Positions 11,815 through 24,623 of a stretch of DNA of 64,000 bases are shown here, in pieces (positions within the stretch are counted from its first letter, which is position 1; each line of letters starts with the position of its first letter). Location: NCBI GenBank assembly GCA_936450465.1, contig OW388292.1, positions 8,203,756 to 8,267,755 of the forward strand. Reading direction: 5' to 3'. The DNA is from Gibbula magus (taxonomy: Eukaryota; Mollusca; Gastropoda; Trochida; Trochidae). A program made the position numbers and the translations under genes. Below the pieces are notes generated by a model. It did not search any database, had not been told where the DNA came from, and was given only the letters and a program-made list of their open reading frames with translations.

Positions 11815-12265
11815 CATATTAACCAAATCAATTTGGTCCGGAATTTCATATACATGTACATGTAAGCCAAATAGCCCGCAACCCTTACATAAGCCAAATC
11901 AGTCTAGTATGCAATTTCATATAAGCCAAATAGTCCGCAAACCCATACATAAGCTTAACAGTGCTTAATTTAATTTTTATATAAGCTAAATCGATTTGGC
12001 CCGTAATTTCATATAAAACAAATAATCCGCAAAGCCATATGTAAGCCAAAACGTCCGCAAAACAATGTAAAAGCCAAATAGTCAGCAAAACAATGTAAAA
12101 GCCAAATAGTCTACAACCCTTATTTAAGCTAAATAGTCCGCAACCTCTATATCATATAAGCCAAATCGATTTGGTCCGCAGTGTCATATAAGCCAAATAT
12201 AGTCCGCAAACACTTATATAAGGCAAATAGTCCGCAACCTTTACATAAGCCAAACCAGGCTGGTC
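11815..12265. repeat. Diverged repeats around ATAAGCCAAATAGTCCGCAA
   Basis: About a dozen imperfect copies of ATAAGCCAAAT followed by YAGTCCGCAA or CGATTTGGTCCG, irregularly spaced (about 25-60 bp). Degenerate minisatellite; no coding signal. Confidence 0.8.
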
Positions 12266-12404
12266 CGCGAATCTGTCCGTCAGCCCTGACGACCTTAGAT
12301 TAGAAAGGCTGACACGAAGGAGTACAGTGTGGGTTCGGGGTATTCGCTGTAAGACGAAATTTTTATTTCTCCGGTTCGCAGGAAGACGAAAAACGGCACT
12401 CTTA

Positions 12405-13600
12405 GATAATTAGGTCTTCAGACTTTAGTCTGAAAGATCTATTGTTATTATCCGATTTTCCTTATTATTATTTATGTTAATTCTGTGTCAGCCGTACAGC
12501 CTAAACTACTTATGCTAATTACATGAAACTTTTAGGCATGATAGCCTCATGGCTGAATGTTGTACAATTGACAAGAAATCCTGACTACCGGCTTCCGTTT
12601 TTGTGCTACAGCCCCTTTAAATTTCGATTTTTAACATGGGAATTTTTTTCAGAATGCACTTTGAGACTTGAAACATTTTGCAAAAGATATGCATTTATCT
12701 CTTTAGCAAAAAAGTAAATCATGAGTAAGGTGTACGTCAAATGACTTAGACGCCATTTTGAATTTAGAGCATTTTTATGCATTTTCAGCCTTTCCGACCA
12801 TACCGATCTTCAAAAATATTGTCCTCTGAACATACTGGTACTACAGAGCTGAAACTTTAACAGAATGTAGCTGATGCATTGTACTTCAAACGATACGAGC
12901 CAGAATTTGCAAAATCGATCTATTTATTTCACCGTGAGCATTCAAATATGTCTGAAAATGAAAAAAAGGTGAAAAAATGAAAACTTCAAGGGCAGATTAC
13001 TCGAATACCTAGAACGTGAACTTTATGATTTTTTCAGGGAAGGAAGATAAATATGTCGTGTACAAGAATCAATAATAAAATAGCATGCCTACAGTCATTT
13101 CCAATCTATAGAAATGTCGAAAAATCGCCATTTTTCACAATTAAAATTTTTAACATGGACAAAATTTTCAAAATACAACTTGAGACTTGCAATTTAAATC
13201 TAAGGATAGTTTACATACTTTTGACAAAAAAGTAAATCATGACGAATTCGTAGGTTCCATGGTTTAGCCATCATTTACAGTTTCTGTATCATAATGAATT
13301 TCCATCATATCCCTTCGATGGCCTGCTTTGACGGCATGCCCATTGGCAAGAGGTTGCGGGAACCGGGCATCTGTACATTGTAATTTTCATCGTATAATCC
13401 ACATCCACTTACAGACTTGCAACTTGTTTAAAAATAGTCACAAGAACCTTTTGCAAATAAATAAAACTGATGTATTCGTAGCAGGGATTTTAAAAAATTA
13501 TAAATTCAACATTTCCTTCGTTTCAAAGCCTGGTCTGCTTTTGGCAGCATACACCTTGGCAGGAGTTTGTGGAAAGCTCTGAATTCTTCATCATAATGTA
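12405..13600. repeat. Dispersed-repeat-like block with an internal diverged duplication
   Basis: Starts with a small hairpin (TCTTCAGACTTTAGTCTGAA). A segment at about 12615-12745 (TTTTTAACATGG, GAGACTTG, AAAAAAGTAAATCATGA) recurs diverged at about 13125-13260, and more weakly near 13395-13480. It is noncoding; the short frames here are not supported. Confidence 0.5.
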
Positions 13601-14590
13601 AAACGTGGACTAGGAAATAATGTTAAGGCGATAATACAGCAGACTGAAGGCCGTCAGTACTGCCCTGGCAGTCCTAGTTGGTGTTGTTTTTGTATTGTTT
13701 GTATAATGGATTAGAGACGGATTATCGCCTTCTCTGTGGCGAGCAAAATGGTGAACTGTCCTAATGTTTTCACAATATACATGTGTGTATACAGTATGAG
13801 TTGATATCAATAAATAATTATGACAATGCAATTAAGGTTTCCTGTTAATTGTGTTTCTCTCGATATCACAATCACTATCGCTATCACCCACAGCCATCCG
13901 TCAGTTCGCAATGACATCAAGTCAAGTCAAGGTTATTCTCATAAGTCATACAAAATGACATAGAGTGAACAAATATACATGAATATAACAAAACAAATAA
14001 TAATGAGCACACGAAAGCCATATTTGATATACAAAGCACTTTTAACAAGTATTGGTTTGTAATGTGATGGACATAAGTGAAATATATTTTTCAATGGATA
14101 CATGTTTACAGTAATAAGCAGAAAGATATTTATTTCTGAATTCATTTAATAAACTTCACTTTAACATAAAATGAAATTCATCGTATATCAAGTGGGTACA
14201 TTACCAATCAAATTAAATGATGTTGGTGTTTTTTTAAAATATGTCTTTTATTATAATGAGACATTTTTAAATCTGCTATAGCCTATATTTGTAAATTGTG
14301 TGGCAAGTTTAAGATAAATGTTGACAAAAATGTTATCTTTGTGTATTTTGTTCGCATCATTTGCAAAAAGGTTCACGTTCTTTGTCGACTGCTCCCTTCG
14401 TCGGGCAAGTAATTGGCGACCTTGAGTTTCTGCAAATGTTGAATAAATAAATAGTGTTATTCCAAAATAATGCTAGAATGCTGAATATAAAAAATAACAG
14501 AATTCATTTTATCAAGTCAGTATATTTTCCAACTGCAATGCATACATTAACTTGATATGTTTCTATTGTGCGCCGTCGAATCTATCACCA
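13600..14590. other. AT-rich noncoding stretch
   Basis: No recognisable gene, RNA or repeat family in this interval. Confidence 0.35.
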
Positions 14591-15064
14591 TAAAGGTGCA
14601 TCCATTGTGTTTAATAAAATTGTATTTGGCTTTGGTACGTTCTAACTCACCATATGTGCTGTTTACAATACAAACAAATCCACTTAGCTTGCATATTCAT
14701 CGCTAATCGCCAAATAAATCATAATTACTTGTTTTCAATTCAAATCGAGTAACATCATTATGCATGTGCACAGTAGTTATATTTCCCATTAAACATTAAC
14801 GACCCAAATTTGTTATTTTCATTATTTTGTTTGTTTTGAATAAGATTCCAAATTTACCTTTGACTCATTGGCGCGCGTCAATCGCGATGCATTGTCCGGT
14901 TTTCGGTCAGAAATCACTACTTTTACCTTCATATTGTTAATATATTAAGTCTACTTTCATCAAAATGGTAGTTTTCGGTAACAAGCGGTACTACTCGATA
15001 AAGTAACACCATTTTTAACGTTTGGAATATGTGACCCCCCTTCAACACAATGGATGTACCTTCA
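14591..15064 (+). mobile_element. Short TIR element, GGTGCATCCATTGTG family, copy 1
   Basis: Left end AAAGGTGCATCCATTGTG, right end CACAATGGATGTACCTT. The interior is shared with 32712-33216 and, inverted, with 53677-54178, including GCATTGTCCGGTTTTCG and AAATCACTACTTTTAC. There is no coding capacity, so it is a MITE-type element. Confidence 0.8.
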
Positions 15065-15377
15065 ATGAGTGAGGCATGTGTACACATTCGCTATTAGTCC
15101 TGCTGTATCAGGTGTTGGTCCTAATGGTCTCCAACCAGTACTGCTAATGATGTCCGGTATGTAATTGGGCCAGATATTATGGAACCTAAGGAATATAATT
15201 TGAGGTCAATGACCATGGCTGTTTTTTGAGAAAACATAGTCGCAAGGTTTTCTGCTCTAAGAAAAACATAAAGGGAGACATCACAGAAGGCGATTTGCCA
15301 AACATCTACCTATTCTAGCCTGACTTGTGTGAACAGAGGCACATTTCGAAAAAGTCTTATGCCCATACAACGAGCCT
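15065..15377. other. Noncoding spacer
   Basis: No supported feature between the TIR element and the 28-bp array. Confidence 0.35.
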
Positions 15378-15575
15378 CTCAACTCATCTCTCAGTTTGGG
15401 GCACTCTCAACTCAATTCTCAGTGTGGGGCACTCTCAACTCATCTCTCAGTGTGGGACACTCTCATATCATCTCTCAGTGTGGGGCACTCTCATATCATC
15501 TCTCAGTGTGGGGCATTCTCAACTCATCTCTCAGTGTGGGGCACTCTCAACTCATCTCTCAGTGTGGGGCAAGGA
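15378..15575. repeat. 28-bp minisatellite, about 7 copies
   Basis: Unit CTCTCAGTGTGGGGCACTCT plus CAACTCAT (or CATATCAT). Because 28 is not a multiple of three, the same peptide text appears in all three plus frames. Not coding. Confidence 0.95.
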
Positions 15576-15579
15576 ATTA

Positions 15580-17105
15580 CCCTTCACACTCTGAGTTTAA
15601 CAAGCAATGAAGCGGATAATCCACCCATCCAGCGAGCCACGCCCGTTCTTGCTGAACTTCACTGACAGCGGTTGACTAAGCTATGTACAGGACCACGTGC
15701 CACCACATACTGTAGTCCTTTGACTTAGAGTATCCCATTAGGGTTACGAATAATTATTCAAATATTTGAAATTTCTCTCCAGCTTAAGTTGAGCCACTCA
15801 TTGTTTGGTTGAACATTGACAGCAGTGAATGTGCGTAAATGCTGTGTGAAAGTTGGACGTGTTCTTCATTATTTAATAAGTTTACAATATCTATATTTCT
15901 CTAAATATGACACACGATCTATTTTGACATCTTACATTGTAAAGGCGTAGTTTTGCAGATTGTTTTATTCTTCTTTGAATTTCGTTGGTAATATTTAAAG
16001 GCTTTCTCGGAAAAGTTTAAGAAAAACATTTTTCTCAAACAATATCCTCCTCTTAAAGCTCTTTATAAAATGTTATATTCATAACTTGTATTTTCCAGAT
16101 AGATGGCCACCAATTTTCCACCAATTAATGAAGCTAATTTAAAGTAAACCGTTAAACATTTAAAAAGCAGTACTTGACTGTCTTCTCCAATGTATACACG
16201 CCAAATATCAAAATTCTCATTTGTTTTGATTATATATGTTACACAGAGTATGTCTCGTTCTCTCGTGCCGGATCAGATTATGTTGAGACAGAGACGTTAT
16301 GATCATTAACAGCTAGTAATTAGAGTTGTGATAAAATTTGGTTCGTTTGATAAATAATTGTCATTCTAAATCTCCTTTGATGTCTTACTTTCAACAGCAA
16401 AACCCTCCAAACAAGTCTTATTTTCATAAGTGAAAAGTCTTAAGACATTTTTAAGTGGTTGAGGTCTTTGAATGGCATTTAGAAGTGGCATTTATAAAAC
16501 CAGAATCTTGTCTGGATAACAACGTCTTCAATGTGAAAATACACTAAATAAATGGAACGTTTCGTACTCATTGAAAACTTGGTTGAAGTGACATGAAACG
16601 TTTTGCAGTATCGGGACTTGTAGATGTCTGTCTGTCTGTCTGTGGTAGCATCTAAGGGAAGAAAATGGTTCTGACACTCCTCCGCTTTATTTCTCCGCCT
16701 TCATGTGGACATAATTAACAAAGAAAGGGATTACTCTGGTATCAGATTTCCATTAATAAGCGCCTGTAGATCGTGTCTATCTGCAATTATTTGTTCATTA
16801 ATGAAACCAGAATTTGTTTAATTTGAGGTAATGACGTTGAAGATGTAAGGTTATATTCCAAACAACATATACAATTACATGTAGTCCTATTTTAATGGAT
16901 AATAACTAATATCTGAACTAAACGTGAAACTTAATAGGGATCCCAATTAAAAAAGTATATATATGACAATGTAAAAGGGAGGCTGCGTCCATGATTAGAT
17001 GGTCATCGTTCAAATACAAAAATAGTTTACATTTAAACAAATTTCGATATACATGTACATTGTGGTGTGCGAGCTTAATTTCAAACATACTCATTTCTTT
17101 TTCAA
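15580..17105. other. AT-rich noncoding stretch
   Basis: Only a short (TGTC)n run near 16628-16645 stands out. No exon or RNA gene was recognised. Confidence 0.35.
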
Positions 17106-17108
17106 ATA

Positions 17109-17680
17109 CAGTCAAGCCACCATAGTCCGGCCACCGATAATCCGAATCTCGCAGTTTCCGAACGGTAGCAAGCTCTAACCAAACTAATCTCTATATAAAC
17201 TCATTAAATGTTGATTCATTAATCCGTTGATTCGTTTCAGAATCCGAACGCCAATTAGCCGTAACGGATTAGCTAATTACAACTATTACTGCTTCATTTA
17301 TCCGGTGGTTCGTCAAAGCTTTCGGGTAATCACCTTGACAAGCGATCACCACACTGATTGGATTGGTAAACTTTAATGACAGTTGATTGACACGGGTGTT
17401 GAGCGTGTCAATAGTTTGTGATTTTAATACATTATAATGTCTTGCACTGTGTGTCGGTAGTTTGTGATTGCACTAAATTGAAATTTATCATTGTTTGTGA
17501 TAGTTTTTTTAATATCCAGCGTGTCAAACTCATGTGGTATTCTAAATATGTTCTCGTCTGTCTGTAGATTCAAAGGGAATCAACTCCAATTTGTTTGGTT
17601 CATTTCAGTCGTCTGAACATTTCACTATCCGAACGTTTTTGATGAAAAACGGAAGCGTTCGGAATTTCGAGACCTGACTG
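17109..17680. mobile_element. pogo/Tigger-like nonautonomous DNA element
   Basis: About 572 bp bounded by CAGTCAAGCC and the inverted GACCTGACTG, directly flanked on both sides by TA. Subterminal motifs ATAATCCGAA and CGGAATTTCGAGA fit the CAGTC...AATCCGAA ends typical of pogo/Tigger elements (Tc1/mariner superfamily, TA target). No transposase frame. Confidence 0.7.
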
Positions 17681-17684
17681 TAGA

Positions 17685-18900
17685 AGCAGATTACAGTACT
17701 AATCTGCCTTTTTTTACTTTTGTTTGTTTCATTTTCATATAAAAAAGATGAAGCCCTCATTCTGTGGTATTTCCTTTCTTTTGTCTCTGTTTGTTATTTT
17801 GTTGACAACCTTTGTCAAAATTATATTCTAAACTCAAGTATCTATATGCATCACTTGATCAATTTCTTACCAATATTTTGTCCTACACCAAGTAACTTAT
17901 TACACCTGATGACTAATATAATTGGTGTGTGTTTTTTTTATAATTCTTTTCATACGATGTAATACATATTGTACATTCATCATGACATGTTATGTATTGT
18001 TGTATCCCGGACCTGTATTAACATAAGCTGTAAGTTTGTTTACCAATCCGGTTCCTTATACGGAAATAAATATGTTTAAATCATAGCTAAACCTTTAAAG
18101 AGTTATCTCGCCATCTTGGATTTTTGGGCATTACGTGAAATGAAAACATGCTATATTGTACCTATTTTTTCAACTTTTTGATAACTAAAGACATACACTG
18201 ATAGAGTATCCACATAGTAACACATAACATGTCATGGAACTAATAAACACTTTGCTGTTATGCTGAAGCAAAGTTTTCCCAACTCGCATCGCTGATGAAT
18301 GGCTTCAATTCTCATTGTTTTTTTTGTTTTCACAAATGTGAGCTTGTGTTTATAAAGTTATGAAATATAAAGTCATCAAAATATTAATAAGTTACTAAAT
18401 AAATTAAATAAATAAGTTTTTAAAAAGTTACAACGGTCACATAATAATTCAGTTTATAAGTTGTGTATTTGTTCAAACGCATTTTCTGAATTCTCAAATT
18501 AATAAACTTCACAAGTTTGCAATTCCCGCTTCATCCTGTGCTTTAAGCATGTTATAACAGGCGTGGGGATTTCGTGACGAGTCCATATGAATCAACCTAC
18601 ACCAGTATCTTATACAACGACAATAATAACGTAGACAGATAGTTGATTTGAGACTCACCTCACATAACATACATAAAAAACCCAATGTAAAATGACATAA
18701 AAATGAGCCACCCTTTGAGGGTTATGAGTGGTTATGAGCAATTAATAGACCTAAATAATTGTAACTATTAACAATTAAAAAAAAAGAACTACCAACAGTT
18801 AAAACAGCACTCGTTATCTGTGTGCTAACATGTCTAAACTGTGCAAAAAAAATTCATTATTTATGCATATACACAAAAGAAATTCAAATCCTGGGACGAT
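17685..18900. other. AT-rich noncoding stretch
   Basis: Short frames only, including a hydrophobic one near 17720-17962 without splice or homology support. Confidence 0.3.
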
Positions 18901-18904
18901 TCTG

Positions 18905-19018
18905 CCAGCATAATAGATTTGAATTAGTTTTTAGTGAATACATATTATACATTCTGATAGTGACTATAGTAATGCCCAAACATGCTCAGACCTATTCACC
19001 TTTCCGGATATTAACGGT
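18905..19018. repeat. Duplicated block left of the solo LTR
   Basis: Shares about 100 bp with 21308-21405: GTGAATACATATTA, ACATTCTGATAGT, then GCCCAAACATGCTCAGACCT and CCTTTCCGGATATT. The two copies sit on either side of the LTR, about 2.4 kb apart and in the same orientation. Confidence 0.75.
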
Positions 19019-19094
19019 TTTTGACTAACACGTCACAACTTATAGTAACACACCAGTTAGATATAAAATGTCTGAATTTGAAGGTTTTACCAAC

Positions 19095-20634
19095 TGTCAC
19101 AACCAAGTCTTTAAAACTTAGTAGTTTAGGCGAGAGCAGGCGAGTGCCCACTACTGAAGGTTGGCTGACGTGCGGGAAAAGCATGCAGCACGTGCGGGAA
19201 GTATATTTAGCGTCGAGTCGGCGATAGTTTCGGTGAACAGCAATTTTAGAGCGGTACCACGTCAGACGAGTTTCGTTAAGCTCATATTTGGTCGTCTGGA
19301 CGTAAGTACAGTTTTGCCTTTAGTTTCATTATTGGATGTTATACATTTTGTGGGATATTTTTTGGTCATAAATAATTTGAATAATAGTTGTAGAATTTGT
19401 CTTATTCGGCCTTGTGTATGTTTTCTGGTTATGATGTTTAATTCATATTATTTACAGAGAACGTGAGTATGAATTGAGACAGTATGAATTGAGACTTTGT
19501 GTATGAATTTGTGATTGAAATATGTGTGCGATGTAGTGAGTTGAATTTGTATCTGTATGAATTTCGGGTTGACAGTGGTTTGAGTTTTGAGATTTATGTG
19601 TGACATGCGTGGTAATGTTTTGAATAATTTAAGTAAATGTAATCTGTAGTTAGTAATTACTGCGCACATGCTTTGGAGTGTCTCAATATATCATTATCAG
19701 TTTATATTATAATGATTCGATGTGTTGTTCATAGTAACATGCGTTGCATATGATTGCATAATAATAAGCATTAATGTATGAAATGTTTATTAGTCGCTCC
19801 ATGTTACAGAAATGGTGTTATGACGTAGGCGCCCAGAGGCGGCGCTTTCTGTGTGTAGACGTGAAGACGTCGTACTGAGGACAGTACCTCGGGAGTAGTC
19901 GTGACGACGACGACGTGTGTAGTCTGCAGTGTTGGGACTGATTGATGGTATCCAGGGAGTGACCTTGGCCAGGTTGGTGTGTATCCCGTGGATGACCCGA
20001 GCCAGTCGCCGCCTGTGACGTGTACTCCATGTGTTGTACACTAGTGTGTGTACCAGGACTGGGAGGACCCAGTGGTGTCCAAGGCAAGGGTGGCGACGCA
20101 TTCTTGATCCTCCATGACCCCATGTGTACGACATGGACGTGACACTGTTACATCATATACTGAACATTTTACTCAGTGACCATTCCCATCAATTCATTGC
20201 TATATTACAAATATGGTTGTACGAATCTTTAATGTAATTTGCCTTGTTGAGATAGTAGAGTGAAGTTGACACCTGGTAATCTGTACTAATAATTAGTATC
20301 ATTTATTAAGTAACAAAAATATAGGTAGTTTTAGTTAACCTATTGTATTTACCGCGTGAGATGAAGGGTGAGTTCCTTGTGCGTGTAGGATGAATCTGTC
20401 GTGTTGTGAAGTATGTTGAGAGTAGGGTGTATGAACTTGAGAGGTTAATGAAGGTGTGGAGAGATTGAATGTAATGTGTATTTGGGAGTAGAGAGAGACT
20501 TAGTTATCAAGTGTGAAGGTGAGTGCATGTGGTGTGAAACAAGGGTGTTTTGTTATCTTTTGTGAATAAATTTATTGTATCTTCCCTATGCGTTGTGGTG
20601 TTGATGTTGACACTCTAGGGCTATTCCGTGACAC
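19095..20634 (+). mobile_element. Solo LTR of an LTR retrotransposon (about 1.54 kb)
   Basis: Begins TGTCAC and ends GTGACA, an inverted terminal match. It is flanked on both sides by CCAAC (left TTTTACCAAC|TGTCAC, right GTGACA|CCAACAT), which is a 5-bp target-site duplication. AATAAA at 20565-20570 lies near the 3' end, as expected of an LTR with a poly(A) signal. There is no gag/pol frame and the ends do not repeat each other, so this is one LTR left after recombination rather than a short full element. The length is large; Ty3/Gypsy and BEL/Pao families are both possible. Confidence 0.75.
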
Positions 20635-21307
20635 CAACATAACAGCACGAGTTTCAGTGAATTGTCAAGGTAACAGTATTTCTGGAACACGAGCGTCATG
20701 TTATTTCCTTCAATGTGCGCATTAGCCGTAAATTATTGCAGATAATATAAGTAATAATTTCATTAGGATCTTTCAATTTTCATCTATCATTTGTTCATCT
20801 GCCGAAGCTTAATTACAATCTTTGAATATCGACAGCAATATAAACTCCTTTTGATGAATACATTAATACAGTAGCATGAGTAACAAGCAATTGTCTTACA
20901 TAATAGCACTTACTTAAAGTTGTCGTTATTGTCTAGACTGTCATTAGTTGATAAAGTTACTCGAATAATACTGAGCCAGCCAACAAAACAAACTGTTGTA
21001 GCGAGTGCTGGAAACACACACATATATTGACAAGAAGGACGTAGAGACTCCCTATCAGAAGTACAGAGCTGTGTCAGCAATACCAGCAGCTTGCGTCCTT
21101 GAGGAAGGGTAGGAGAAAACAATGAGGCCGTGTTGGCTATGATAGCTGATACACACGTTCTGCATTAAATATAATATATATGCCTAATTTGGTTGCAATG
21201 AAGTTTCCTAATTAATGTTCTTTGCTTGAGGGAAGTTGTCAGATAAAGTTTTGTGGCACAAAGTTATTTTTCTTCTCACAAAACATTACATCATCTTAGT
21301 ATCTCAT

Positions 21308-21405
21308 AGATTTGAACTACTTTATTTAGTGAATACATATTAAACATTCTGATAGTAACCAATGCCCAAACATGCTCAGACCTATTCGCCTTTCCGGATA
21401 TTCCG
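21308..21405. repeat. Second copy of the 18905-19018 block
   Basis: Same ordered motifs as the block left of the LTR, with substitutions and a small deletion (ATAGTAACCAATGCCC). Confidence 0.75.
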
Positions 21406-21410
21406 GGTAA

Positions 21411-21601
21411 GAGTTTACGAGCATACATGTTTCGGTTTCAAGACGGCATTTTGCCATGCCATTTGGTAATTGAAATAAGAGTTATTTTTCCAAATTGTTA
21501 GTCAGTAGAGTTTAGGAGCATACATGTTACGTTTCGAGACGGCCTTGCCATGACAATTAGTAATTTGAAATTTGATTTTTTTTGAAAATTGTTAGTCAGT
21601 A
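21411..21601. repeat. Tandem duplication of a segment of about 95 bp
   Basis: AGCATACATGTT...TTTC(A)AGACGG...GCCATG...AAATTGTTAGTCAGTA occurs twice in direct tandem, with about 80-85% apparent similarity. Confidence 0.7.
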
Positions 21602-21689
21602 TTCACTTTTTTGGTGTGAAATTAACAATGTTGCGAAATTACGTTGAATTATGACTATCGCCGATGATGAGATTACGCCAGTGACGTCA

Positions 21690-22695
21690 AAGGAGGAATT
21701 GCTTCAGGGACCACACCCCACAGGGGCTAAATTAGGCGGTGTTTTTATAAAGCTGCATAAAGGTCCGTCTGTCCGTCCGTCCGTAATCATTTCGTTTCCG
21801 GAGCAGAACTCGAAAACCATTCATGATATCTTTCTGAAACTTTGCATGTGTATTACCCACCAACTGAAGTGTTGCCTTTTGATATTTTCAGATTTCTGAA
21901 TTATTTTTTTTTCGTTTCCATAGAAACATGTTGAAGTTGGACTTTGTTCAGAGACAGGTTCGTTTCCGGAGCACAGCTCCAAAACCGTTCATCATATCTT
22001 CCTGAAACTTTGCATGTGTATTACCCATTGACTGAAGTGGTGCCTTTTGATATTATCAGATTTTTTCTGAAAAAATTATTTGTTTCTGTTTCCATAGAAA
22101 CATGAGAGGGATGTTGGTTGTTGTTGATTTTGACTGCTTCTGGAGCAGAAGTCTAAAACCCTTAACATTCCTGAAACTCTGTAATACCCACTAACTGAAG
22201 TACGTTAGTAGATACACAAGTATTTGTAAAAGATGTGTTTTACAAATTTTGTGGAACCGGTGGGATATGTCATCTTCTGATGACTCTTGTTAACTTTACA
22301 CATGCTTCGGATATACATCGGTGATACGCATGTGTTTTTTTGGGACCGATCGGATTAATATTAGTTATGGCCCTTGAATTAGAGCGCTCGCTCGGCTTTC
22401 CAATTTCACACTAACAGTTACTTTTAGTTCGTCAGCATTTGAAAATGTTATGTTTTCAATGTCACACACTGAGGTTATAACCTTTGACCATGTGACCTTG
22501 ACCTTGATGTAGGATCCATTTCGTGAGAAACTTAACCATGGCCATATTTTTTTTATTGATTGGTGATAGGCCTTCGATACTTGACATGCTGATTCATTTT
22601 TAATAGGTCATTAAATTGCCCTTACATTTGATCTGCGTATTTGGAGGATAAGGAACTCGGGGGTTATTGTGCTCTCAGAGCACTCTTGTTGTTTT
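21690..22695 (+). repeat. Dispersed repeat with tandem units of about 170 bp
   Basis: After a (CCGT)n run at about 21765-21783, the block TTTCCGGAGCA...CTGAAACTTTGCATGTGTAT...TTTCCATAGAAACATG occurs two and a half times (about 21785, 21960 and 22130). A tail follows with TGACCTTGACCTTGATG and TGTGCTCTCAGAGCACTCTTG. Blocks of this style are common dispersed repeats in molluscan genomes as I recall them. The short frame over the first unit is not a gene. Confidence 0.55.
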
Positions 22696-22921
22696 TTTAT
22701 GTCAGATCATTGTTAGTCTAAAGTAACAAAAGAAAGCAATTAGATTTGACTGGCATGCAATCACTAAATGTCATGTGAAAGACAGTCAGACTGGTGTACA
22801 TGGCGAATCATCTTGTAAGTTGATTAACTCTGTGTTGATGTGGGCCTACCAGGCAACACAAACAACAGCGTAATATCACCTCTCGGAAACATCCTTGCAG
22901 CCATTGTATGACACATAAACC

Positions 22922-23252
22922 ACCCACAGACTAGTCCACCTACCCCTCACAGACTAGTCCACCTACCCCCAACAGACTAGTCCACCTACCCCCAACAGAC
23001 TAGTCCACCTACCCCAAACAGACTAGTCCACCTACCCCAAACAGACTAGTCCACCTACCCCCAACAGACTAGTCCAACTATCCCTCGCAGACTAGTCCAC
23101 CTACCCCTCACAGACTAGTCCACCTACCCCTCGCAGACTAGTCCACCTACCCCTCACAGACTAGTCCACCTACCCCTCACAGACTAGTCCACCTACCCCT
23201 CACAGACTAGTCCACCTACCCCTCACAGACTAGTCCACCTACCCCTCACAGC
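22922..23252. repeat. 23-bp minisatellite, about 14 copies
   Basis: Unit CAGACTAGTCCACCTACCCC plus a 3-bp variable end (TCA, AAA, CAA or TCG). Each unit carries the palindrome ACTAGT. Confidence 0.97.
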
Positions 23253-23623
23253 CAGACCCATGTCTTACTTCAATTAACAACGCTTCATACTAATTAAACA
23301 AAAGTCAAACTAGTACACTGTCTGTAAGATATTAGATTGCCGCAGGAATTCCTCCTATACGTCCGGTAAGGACGTGGTAGATAATCACACCAAGGATATA
23401 AACATGAGTAGGGACCATTTGTCATTTGAAAAGCTAATAATAACATCTGTGGGTTGTTTCCATTAGACTCGTCTTGCTGTTTTTAGATCCGGTTCATATA
23501 AGTCAAGTCACGTAACTGGCCTATATATAGTATATACATTTTTAGTTGAAAATCATGATTACCTTAATAGGTTTTAAGTGCTTTGAAGGACAGAACGCAA
23601 GTCATCTGTCACACACCTGAACG

Positions 23624-24623
23624 ATGCCACGAGGATACATCAATGCAAATACTCGAAACAGCCAAATAGCCCAGGACTTCCAAAACACCAAAGAGTGTGA
23701 TTTCCAGACTCTGGAACCTCTATTGACAAACCAATGACGACATGATGAGACCTGGTCGCGGGGATTAGCCGAAAACCATCCATAGACAAGATCGTCAGAT
23801 TGGGATTATTATTTGACGTAACAGATTTCAATCATCATCCAAAATTAACACAACGTTCCGTGAGAGTACTGATGTACGGGGTTTAACTGTGATAAATCAA
23901 CCGAAAGCTGCAGGTCTGAAGTCACGTCGCCCACTTGCTGGTGCCAGCTAAACACAAACGGCTTTTAATGGTGTGGGCTAGAGTTCATCGTGGTCGTCTG
24001 CTGCGACAGTGGCTATAAACAATGTTTAATGATTAATCTCGCTTTAACCTGCCCCGTGTTCAAGCCCGCTAGTAACGAGCGAATTCTTGCATGTACTGCC
24101 CATGCTTAATCATTGAAGCGCTAGCGGGTTCTCGCTTGCACTAGCCATCTTGAACACAGAGCTGGACTTCGCAGATGGACGGGTTTGTGTCTGGAGACGA
24201 CGTTATGCATGTTATGAGCATTACGCTGCGTGTACCATCAAACAACATTGCGTTATGAGGGTGTCTCTGTTAGGTATGAGCGGGATAACGGAGGATGGTA
24301 GAACTTTACTTCTTACAGGGATGAAATTTTGTAGCTTTGACTTTCAATGACAAAACGCCTGTCCCCGAACAGCTAGAGTTTCAATCAAATATCTGCAGAA
24401 AAACGCTGTGATGGTTCTGCTATGGCTCTCTAAATATCCCGACATGTCTTGGATGGTCTGGGTCGCAGAGTTCGAGAACGTCAAATACAGCCAAGAACAA
24501 CAATCAGCTGTATGGTGCTCTGGTAGAGGAGTGGCGTGCTATTCCTAGAGCTGTGATCAGGAAATTCATACAAAGTCTAACAAACAGGTGTGCTGCAGTA
24601 ATCAATACACATCGGGGACACGA
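23624..24623 (+). pseudogene. Tc1/mariner-type transposase pseudogene
   Basis: Decayed copy of a cut-and-paste transposase. In shifting frames one can follow the N-terminal MPRG start (23624), AAGLKSRRP (HTH/linker region), WARVHRGRL..RQW, then TELDFADGRVCVWRRR, matching the SRF..FADGRVRVYRRR catalytic-core region. Later come SPDM-like remains of the catalytic triad region, and at the end LVEEWRAIPRAVIRKF followed by NRCAAVIN and RGGH-like HRGHD. Several stops and frameshifts interrupt it. It ends only about 25 bp before the 36-bp satellite begins. Clear TIRs were not found. Confidence 0.8.

Noticed and set aside
19790..20134. Overlapping 100-114-codon minus-strand frames
   Set aside because: They fall inside the solo LTR, in two frames at once, with no gag or env features; an effect of locally high GC.
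21651..21899. 82-codon frame with IISFPEQNSKTIHDIFLKL
   Set aside because: Lies in a dispersed repeat that is tandemly repeated just downstream; coding is not supported.
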